Assembly (NCBI RefSeq): GCF_004376845.1
Contig: NZ_SNUW01000002.1
Coordinates: 372,001 to 436,000, forward strand
Direction: 5' to 3'
DNA: 64,000 nucleotides
Source of the DNA: Psychromonas algarum
GTDB taxonomy: Bacteria; Pseudomonadota; Gammaproteobacteria; Enterobacterales; Psychromonadaceae
Part shown: positions 58,548 through 64,000 of the stretch, one piece after another
Layout: every line of letters starts with the position of its first letter
Position numbering within the stretch: the stretch's first letter is position 1
Position numbers and translations under genes: made by a program
Notes under the pieces: model-generated
The model's database searches: none
Told to the model about the DNA's origin: nothing
The model's input: the letters and a program-made list of their open reading frames with translations, nothing else

Positions 58548-59270
58548 TTACTTTTTTGTAACCATTTGTGCTGCTATTTGTGTCTTTTGAATGAATTGAT
58601 TTTTGTTTGCTTCTGCTCTTGAAATAGGCGCCATTAATGAAATACAGCTATAGATTGCGTTATCTGGAAATAATGAAATAGGTGCACTGACTCCCCATAT
58701 TCCATTGTCTAATTCACTTTCACTCGTGGCATAGCCTTGCTTATTTATTTGTAACAATTCCTTGAATAATTCAGCTTGCTTAATGTGGCTTTTTTCTAAC
58801 TTTTTAATCGCACTTATCTGTTTGTCTTTATTAAATTGTGCGAGTAAACATTTTGCAGTGGCGCCTCGATTCAATTTAATTGAGCTATTCTTCTCTATGG
58901 AACATCGAAGAGCACTAGAACCTTCGATCATTTGTACGCAGAATACGAAATCTTCATATACGATATTAATTGCTACAGTTTCACCAGTTACTTGATTCAA
59001 GTATTGCAAAGCACTTTGTGAGCATGATTTTAATAAATGGATATAATTATTTTTTTTGCTTAATTGAAGGGCGGTGACGCCGGCATAATATCTTCCTTCT
59101 ATTTCGCACATTAACCCCCAACGTTTTAAATATCCTAACTGTCGATAAAGTGTACTTTTTGAAAAACCTGAAATTTGCATAAAGTCATTTGCCGTTAATG
59201 GTTCGTTATACTCTGCTAATATCTTTAGCAGAAATAAATTTTTTTCTTGTGATGAAATGCTTTCATTCAT
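58548..59270 (-). CDS. IclR-family transcriptional regulator
   Basis: A 240-aa regulator with an N-terminal winged HTH (LTANDFMQISGFSKSTLYRQ, LGYLKRWGLM) and a GAF-like effector domain (ETVAINIVYEDFVFCVQMIE, RGATAKCLL, GVSAPISLFPD). It is the first gene of the operon containing the ABC importer, hutF and hutG, and should sense a pathway compound and regulate this operon. GammaHut pathways are more often controlled by HutC (GntR), so IclR control is less usual. Confidence 0.88.
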   Translation of the reverse strand: MNESISSQEKNLFLLKILAEYNEPLTANDFMQISGFSKSTLYRQLGYLKRWGLMCEIEGRYYAGVTALQLSKKNNYIHLLKSCSQSALQYLNQVTGETVAINIVYEDFVFCVQMIEGSSALRCSIEKNSSIKLNRGATAKCLLAQFNKDKQISAIKKLEKSHIKQAELFKELLQINKQGYATSESELDNGIWGVSAPISLFPDNAIYSCISLMAPISRAEANKNQFIQKTQIAAQMVTKK

Positions 59271-59687
59271 GACTAACGAACCTTAAAAAATTAAATATGT
59301 TTATTAAACAAAAGCATAGGTTGTGCCAATATATAAAACTAGGAATCCCGCATTCTGGGACCTGTTAAATAAGTCATTTTTATTCAAAGTTTTATATTTA
59401 AAATAATTTTATTGTCTGATGGGAAAATATGAAAAAACAAAAGAGCTAACCAAATAAAATACTTGATGCGCTATATTAATGAGCATTAATGGTGCAAGAA
59501 TTCAGCGGTTTTGTTTTTTTGGTGCAATGTTGAAGTACATGTGGCTTTCAAGTCACCTAAATAAGTATTCATTAATTATTTATAAGACCGTTGTTTATCT
59601 GTAACTCAGTATTAACTGTCATGTGACAATGGGGTCTTGTTTTTTGACTTTTAATACATTTTCATCAAAAGCCACGATATAGCCGAC
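59271..59687. other. Upstream region of the hut operon
   Basis: About 415 bp without a gene. A gapped dyad TCCC-gcattct-GGGA at 59346-59360 lies about 80 bp before the regulator start and could be an operator. The rest is AT-rich and unremarkable. Confidence 0.4.
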
Positions 59688-59960
59688 ACTCAATACGGCT
59701 ACAACTCTCCCACCGTTGCGCTTTCCCAAGCAATTTTTTCATTTTAGTAAAACCAAACTGGATGTTTAGGTTAGTTGAGGCTAGTGCATGGATGCACGTC
59801 CGAAATGGTACGTTTAAAATGAATTGATTGATTGGATAAGAAAGCGATTCTGTGGCCAGTTTCTTTGTATCCTTTCTTTTCTGGTAAAAGAAAGGATGTC
59901 GCCGACAGGGTGAAAACACTGCCAATAAAAATTAAACTGCCTCGATGAGCACAGACGAAC
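59688..59960 (+). repeat. Composite structured intergenic repeat, copy 2
   Basis: Plus-strand copy of the element at 51787-52064. It contains ACTCAATACGGCTACAAC, the hairpin GTGCAT-gg-ATGCAC (59784-59797), a perfect 12-bp stem ATCCTTTCTTTT/AAAAGAAAGGAT with a 5-nt loop (59869-59897), CGCCGACAGGG, and ATGAGCACAGACGAA. The stems are at matching places in copy 1 but with different paired bases. Confidence 0.65.
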
Positions 59961-59990
59961 CAAGCGTACATAGAGATTAGTATAAATGTT

Positions 59991-60026
59991 GGCAGGATGA
60001 ATCCTGCGCCCCAATGATCCACATTG
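59991..60026 (+). repeat. REP-like hairpin repeat, copy E
   Basis: GGCAGGAT-ga-ATCCTGC plus the full tail GCCCCAATGATCCACATTG; the best match to the consensus. Confidence 0.8.
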
Positions 60027-60057
60027 TAGCTACAACTCTCCTACCACAGAACTTTCC
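60021..60057 (+). repeat. 40-bp repeat element downstream of REP copy E
   Basis: ACATTGTAGCTACAACTCTC then CTACC ... ACTTTCC, matching the element at 59688-59726 in 24-25 positions by eye; it is fused to the end of REP copy E. Confidence 0.5.
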
Positions 60058-60127
60058 TGAACGATAAACAAGTATCAGCAACAACAAACCGTATCAATGG
60101 ACGCAGACGAAGCAAAGCTAAATAGTC

Positions 60128-60625
60128 TTACTTCTTCGCAAACTCATGAATATATTTAACTTGCGCATCTTTAGTAAACGCGCCCGGTCTTAGGGACTGA
60201 ACTTGAGTAATAATATCTTCCAACTCCCAGCCTTGCTCTAATAAAATATGAGCGGCAAGTAAACCAGTACGACCTGAACCGCCCATACAATGTATCGCAA
60301 CCTTGTCGCCATTATCTAAAGCCTTACGCAATGATGATGCAATGCCTTGCCAACGCGAATGGAATGCGATGTTAGGTATTGAGTCATCTTTGATTGGAGT
60401 ATGAAACCACTGCAAACCTGCATTCGCTATTTCTTCAGGCAAAGCGCCCACGCCACTTTCAATCATCTCTTCAGTGCTTAAAGCCGTGACAACGACCGTA
60501 GCACCTTGACTCTTTAGTTGTGCAACACTTTCAATGAGTGAAGCCCCTTTTGTACCAGGACAAGGTGTTAATATTAGCGCCGCATTATTGTTAATTGGGA
60601 GTTCCCAAGTTGGATGTTCCATCAT
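60128..60625 (-). CDS. Dual-specificity/tyrosine-type protein phosphatase
   Basis: A 165-aa cytoplasmic phosphatase of the CDKN3-like type. The catalytic P-loop is HCMGGSGRTG with nucleophile Cys113 and Arg119; the general acid is likely Asp80 or Asp81 in PIKDDSIPN. Most of the chain matches single-domain family members. GAGGAAATG lies before the double-Met start. The substrate is unknown. It is flanked by intergenic repeats on its 3' side and stands alone. Confidence 0.82.
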   Translation of the reverse strand: MMEHPTWELPINNNAALILTPCPGTKGASLIESVAQLKSQGATVVVTALSTEEMIESGVGALPEEIANAGLQWFHTPIKDDSIPNIAFHSRWQGIASSLRKALDNGDKVAIHCMGGSGRTGLLAAHILLEQGWELEDIITQVQSLRPGAFTKDAQVKYIHEFAKK

Positions 60626-60899
60626 TCGTTGCCATTTCCTCAGTTGAATATGAATATAATTATTATATTTATGGATCTAATCCCGAATATCTTAAGGCTT
60701 AATAGTAAAACAGTCTATACATATGAGTATTCAGTCACGGGTAGCTATAAACTCTTTTTTATAAAATACCTCTACAAATAAAAAACATACAAGTAATTTC
60801 AATAGGACAAAAAAACAGCTATTTGTGTCCTGCCTCATTGATTTAAACCAGTGATTTTATTATCTTGAAATAAGGTGTTTACATATCGAGGGAGGTTTA
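60626..60899. other. Divergent upstream region
   Basis: 274 bp between the phosphatase gene (minus) and the DUF6653-like gene (plus); AT-rich, with no clear operators. Confidence 0.4.
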
Positions 60900-61409
60900 G
60901 TGGATATCGTTAAGTATGCTGAAAAGATAATGTCGATGGATGATGAAACATGGCATAGGCATTCTAATCCTTGGAGTGTATATACTCGATTTACAACCTT
61001 GCCTCTTATCTCTTTTACCTTTTGGTCAAGAGAATGGATTGATATTTATTCTATTGCATTAATTGCTATTTCATTTTTGTGGGTTTGGTTGAACCCTCGC
61101 TTATTTAGCGCTCCTAGCAATACAAATAACTGGGCTTCGATGGGGACGTTTGGAGAGCGTATATACATAAATCGTCATAATGAAATTATACCGAACCATC
61201 ACATCAAAGCTTGCCGCATCCTTCAGTTATTATCTGCAATGGGGTTACCGTTTTTTATATATGGGCTTTATAGTTTAAATCTTTGGATTTTGATACTTGG
61301 TAATTTTTGGATAATGGTATCCAAAGCATGGTTCGTGGATCGCATGGTTTGGTTATATTTGGATATGAAAGAATCAAACCCTATTTATCAATCGTGGTTA
61401 AAAACATAA
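60900..61409 (+). CDS. DUF6653-like membrane protein
   Basis: A 169-aa protein starting at GTG (GGAGG six bases upstream) with the family-like opening KIMSMDDETWHRHSNPWSVY and segments NPRLFSAPSNTNNWASMGTF and VSKAWFVDRMVWLYLDM. Two pairs of hydrophobic helices suggest an inner-membrane location. The function of the family is unknown and the assignment is from memory. It is monocistronic, followed by a REP-like repeat. Confidence 0.7.
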   Translation: MDIVKYAEKIMSMDDETWHRHSNPWSVYTRFTTLPLISFTFWSREWIDIYSIALIAISFLWVWLNPRLFSAPSNTNNWASMGTFGERIYINRHNEIIPNHHIKACRILQLLSAMGLPFFIYGLYSLNLWILILGNFWIMVSKAWFVDRMVWLYLDMKESNPIYQSWLKT

Positions 61410-61474
61410 TAAATCAAGTAAATGTGACTAAAAATAGTTAGTCGTCTTTGTCATTTAACTTGAAAAACAATGAC

Positions 61475-61510
61475 GGCAGGATGAATCATGCCCCCCAATG
61501 ATCCACATTA
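61475..61510 (+). repeat. REP-like hairpin repeat, copy F
   Basis: GGCAGGATGAATCATGCC then CCCCAATGATCCACATTA; the hairpin has one mismatch. A TGCCTCGAAGAGCGCAGAT module from the composite repeat follows at 61526-61547. Confidence 0.75.
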
Positions 61511-61554
61511 GAGTAAAACTCAAATTGCCTCGAAGAGCGCAGATAAAACTACAA

Positions 61555-61965
61555 TTACAGGTTATTTTTTAGTTTTTCTGTCGTCTCTACAAAAGCTTTT
61601 AATTGCTCTGCTGGAATATCGTGAGTCATTTTATTGAACACTTTTTTTTCTACTTTTTTAAAAGTATTCATTACTTCTAGCCCTTTTTCTGACAAGGCTA
61701 ATATCTGACTACGTTTATCTACTTTATTTTCTATTTTGTTAATCAACTCTTGGCTAACTAACTCTTTGATTAATCGGTTTATTTGGGCTTTATCTCGTCC
61801 CATAAGTTCAGTTAGTTTTTGACCCGTACAGTTATCAATTCGAGAAATTGCTTTTAAAGATTTGAAGTGCATTGGGGATAAATCTAATGCTAGTTGTTTT
61901 ATTTCATACTTCATATTATTGCGCACTGCGTGAACCAAGGTAAAAAGTGCTTCACTTAATTCCAT
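61555..61965 (-). CDS. MarR-family transcriptional regulator
   Basis: A 136-aa winged-helix regulator: LSPMHFKSLKAISRIDNCTG, the recognition region LTELMGRDKAQINRLIKEL, the wing VDKRSQILALSEKG and a C-terminal dimerisation helix. I chose ATG 61965, preceded by TTTTGGAG, over the upstream codons at 62001. It is divergent from a DUF2798 gene with 86 bp between, so it probably represses that unit and responds to a small effector. Confidence 0.85.
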   Translation of the reverse strand: MELSEALFTLVHAVRNNMKYEIKQLALDLSPMHFKSLKAISRIDNCTGQKLTELMGRDKAQINRLIKELVSQELINKIENKVDKRSQILALSEKGLEVMNTFKKVEKKVFNKMTHDIPAEQLKAFVETTEKLKNNL

Positions 61966-62051
61966 AAAAACTCCAAAACAAAAATTGGTTGACAACATCA
62001 ACCAAATTAAACATAGTAGACTTTATCAACTATATTTAAAAAGGTTTTATA

Positions 62052-62507
62052 ATGCAATCTAATTTAAAAAAAATAGCGATCATGCTTTCAATCATGTTTA
62101 TCCTGATCGCTTCAATTACCGCTATCATGACCTTCGCAAACCTCTCTGCTTCACAACATTTTATCGGTGCTTGGATACACTCTTTTATCTTTGCATTTTT
62201 GATTTTGTTACCTCTTGGTGCAGGCATTTTTATTACGCTCAACAAGTTAATTAATCGAGCCCTTCCATCATGGTCGACATTACACAAAAATTTATTACAA
62301 GGTGCATTAATGGCGTTAATAATGGAATCTTTTATGGCGGTTATAACGGTATTAAGTGGCCACTCTTACGAGTCGATTAATCAGTTTTCTACATTGTTTT
62401 TCAATAGCTTACTCTATGCCTTGCCGGTAGGGCTTAGTCTATCTCTATTGATGACTTTACTAATAAAACCAAAACTTGAAAAACATCTATTTAATACAGC
62501 GGCTTAA
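62052..62507 (+). CDS. DUF2798 membrane protein
   Basis: A 151-aa protein with four membrane helices in two similar halves (MLSIMFILIASITAIMTFAN, HFIGAWIHSFIFAFLILLPL, LMALIMESFMAVITVLSG, LFFNSLLYALPVGLSLSL), the layout of DUF2798 proteins. Function unknown. It is divergent from the marR gene and 16 bp upstream of the siderophore-interacting-protein gene, so it is in a MarR-controlled operon with it. Confidence 0.82.
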   Translation: MQSNLKKIAIMLSIMFILIASITAIMTFANLSASQHFIGAWIHSFIFAFLILLPLGAGIFITLNKLINRALPSWSTLHKNLLQGALMALIMESFMAVITVLSGHSYESINQFSTLFFNSLLYALPVGLSLSLLMTLLIKPKLEKHLFNTAA

Positions 62508-62523
62508 TCATTTGCGAGGAAAT

Positions 62524-63288
62524 ATGATGGAAGTAAAAACAGCAGTTTCTGCACCTAAAATGCGTATGACACAGGTATTATCTATTGAAGATTTATCTCC
62601 ACATATGAGAAGAATTTTTTTAACTGGAGAGTCCCTTTCAGACTTCCCTGAAAATAAAGAAAGTGCTCATGTTAAAGCTATTTTCCCAGATCCAAATTCT
62701 GACGATAATAAACCCAAATTAGGCATCTACACAGGTTTTAAAAAATGGATGCGCTCTTATACAATTAGAGCCTTTGATCTAACGCATTTAACACTAACCA
62801 TCGACTTTGCAGTGAACGACCATGAAGGGTTAGCAAGTAGTTGGGCTCTTAGAGCACAAGTAGGCGATTTTTTAGGTATCGCGGGTCCCAGTGAAGTAAA
62901 ACATACTGATCTATCAGCTTCCCAACACCTTTTTTTTGGTGACATAACCGCATTACCTGCGATTGCTGCTACGTTAGAAAATTTACCTAACGCGTCAATT
63001 GGCGATGCTTATATTCAGGTCCCAGATCAACAAGATATCCAAAATTTAATAAAACCAAGTGCTATCAATGTGCATTGGATTGTCACAAGGGATAAATTCA
63101 CACCTTTATTTTTAAAAGGACTTAAATCACAAGGCAATGATTTAAGTTCTACTGCTATTTTTATTGCCACTGAGGCCGGTGTGGTGAGACAACTAAAAGA
63201 GCACCTGAATCAATATTGTGAATATGATAAATCAAAGTTATACGCAAGCGCGTATTGGAATAAAAAAGATAATGGTTTTGTCTGCTGA
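62524..63288 (+). CDS. Siderophore-interacting protein (ViuB/FAD-binding 9 family)
   Basis: A flavin-dependent ferric-siderophore reductase type, 254 aa from ATG 62524 (GAGGAAAT upstream). The FAD-binding motif RSYT sits at Arg77-Thr80 in KKWMRSYTIRAFD. The ASSWALRAQVGDFLGIAGPS stretch and the NAD(P)-side block FFGDITALPAIAATLENL are family marks. Lacking a siderophore receptor nearby, it may also act as a general flavin reductase under MarR control. Confidence 0.85.
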   Translation: MMEVKTAVSAPKMRMTQVLSIEDLSPHMRRIFLTGESLSDFPENKESAHVKAIFPDPNSDDNKPKLGIYTGFKKWMRSYTIRAFDLTHLTLTIDFAVNDHEGLASSWALRAQVGDFLGIAGPSEVKHTDLSASQHLFFGDITALPAIAATLENLPNASIGDAYIQVPDQQDIQNLIKPSAINVHWIVTRDKFTPLFLKGLKSQGNDLSSTAIFIATEAGVVRQLKEHLNQYCEYDKSKLYASAYWNKKDNGFVC

Positions 63289-63331
63289 TAGTGTAGAGGC
63301 AATTACTGGCAGTTGTATATTGAAGATAAGT

Positions 63332-63372
63332 CCATCGAGCTATCAGACTTGATCAAAGGCTCAGCTCGATGG
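63332..63372. terminator. Hairpin between convergent genes
   Basis: Perfect 10-bp arms CCATCGAGCT / AGCTCGATGG with a 21-nt loop. A second weak stem (CGCTAATG ... CATTAGTG) follows at 63384-63408. Confidence 0.6.
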
Positions 63373-63429
63373 TAAATAACAACGCTAATGGAAAATAAAC
63401 ATTAGTGTATAAGTGATATTTTTAGTTTA

Positions 63430-64000
63430 TTAATAATTCCACACAGTGCCATCTTCTAAACGAGTTACAGGGTGATAACCTCGTTTAAATTCATAACGTT
63501 CAGCTTCTTTCTCATCAAAATCAACACCTAAACCCGGTGCATCACTGACGTAGAAGAAGCCTTTTTCCATCTTATGCTCTGATGGGAATAGTGCATCACA
63601 TTCAGGCGTGCCTAATACTAAGTACTCTTGTACTCCAAAGTTAGGCGCCCAAGCATTTAAATGCCCTTGCGCTGCCATCGAAATTGGTGAGTGACTCGGC
63701 GCACCATGGAAACCTGTTTGCACATTATGTAAAGCCGCTAAATCTACAATTCGTTTCAGTGATGTAATACCACCACCGTAAGTTGCTGATATTCTGATAA
63801 AATCAATCAAGTTACTTTGGATCAGCTTATTACAATCGTAAATTGAATTAAAAACTTCCCCTATTGCAATCGGTGTTGTTGAATGTTGTCTAATAATTTC
63901 TAGAGCGGATTGATCTTCCGCTGGTGTTGGATCTTCTAACCAATATAAACGATGTTGTTCTACTTCTTTGGCAAATTGCGCAGCTTCTCTTGGTAATAAA
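63430..64000 (-). CDS. Mannonate dehydratase / RspA-type enolase-superfamily protein (partial)
   Basis: The C-terminal ~190 residues of a ManD/RspA protein; the 5' part lies beyond the window. Seen are HRLYWLEDPTPAEDQSALEI and AIGEVFNSIYDCNKLI (two metal-ligand Glu blocks). FHGAPSHSPISMAAQGHLNAW (His acid/base region) follows, and the strongly conserved ending LEDGTVWNY. Family members dehydrate D-mannonate or D-gluconate to keto-deoxy sugars; some are starvation-sensing proteins with low activity. Whether this one is catalytic depends on N-terminal residues not present. It fits the uronate theme at 27-34 kb only loosely. Confidence 0.85.
   Translation of the reverse strand, partial: LLPREAAQFAKEVEQHRLYWLEDPTPAEDQSALEIIRQHSTTPIAIGEVFNSIYDCNKLIQSNLIDFIRISATYGGGITSLKRIVDLAALHNVQTGFHGAPSHSPISMAAQGHLNAWAPNFGVQEYLVLGTPECDALFPSEHKMEKGFFYVSDAPGLGVDFDEKEAERYEFKRGYHPVTRLEDGTVWNY

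Noticed and set aside
59665-60022. Three overlapping minus-strand frames of 66-86 aa
   Set aside because: They are translations of the composite repeat and REP copy E; the three frames compete and none has a ribosome-binding site.

Overview
The window looks like a chromosomal stretch of an AT-rich marine gammaproteobacterium of the Alteromonadales, most like Psychromonas. This is inferred from gene order (ispH-fkpB-lspA-ileS-ribF-murJ divergent from rpsT; epmA divergent from frdABCD, then efp and epmB), from low-GC codon use and from the alginate and urea gene sets. No database search was possible. No rRNA, tRNA or CRISPR array was seen.

Layout. 1-8.7 kb: bamD, glnB and a minor-pilin operon (fimT-pilV-pilW-pilX-pilE-pilY1). 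8.8-16.3 kb: a housekeeping run (ispH, fkpB, lspA, ileS, ribF, murJ) with rpsT divergent. 17-24.3 kb: two small unknown genes, then the complete EF-P system (epmA, efp, epmB) wrapped around fumarate reductase frdABCD. 24.5-26.6 kb: an AGCS amino-acid/sodium symporter and yaeH. 26.6-34.8 kb: a sugar-acid accessory region with a PL15-type oligoalginate lyase lacking a signal peptide, decayed IS630 and IS256 transposases, and a ~2 kb tandem duplication of a hexuronate-type MFS transporter together with its leader and terminator. An interrupted DUF1304 gene and an HSL-family esterase follow.

35.9-51.6 kb is a self-contained urea module. It has urtABCDE (ATP-driven urea uptake), ureDABCEFG (nickel urease and its maturation factors) and a small HPGHG membrane protein, all on the minus strand. 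Divergent from urtA are a 1121-residue hybrid histidine kinase whose N-terminal half is an NCS1-type permease, and a REC-LuxR response regulator whose start overlaps the kinase stop. The likely reading is that the permease-kinase senses urea or a related nitrogen compound and the regulator controls urtA. This is the most interesting system in the window.

51.6-54 kb is a decayed island of structured intergenic repeats, a broken EVE-like gene and an IS1111-type element with a ruined transposase. 54-59.3 kb is a catabolic operon (iclR-type regulator, polar amino-acid ABC importer, hutF, hutG), probably for histidine or formiminoglutamate. 59.3-64 kb holds more repeats, a dual-specificity-type phosphatase, a DUF6653-like gene, a marR / DUF2798 / siderophore-interacting-protein locus and the 3' part of a mannonate-dehydratase (RspA/ManD) gene that runs off the window.

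The accessory regions share dispersed repeats: a REP-like hairpin in six copies, a ~40-bp element in four, and a ~275-bp composite element in two copies of opposite orientation whose stems appear to covary.
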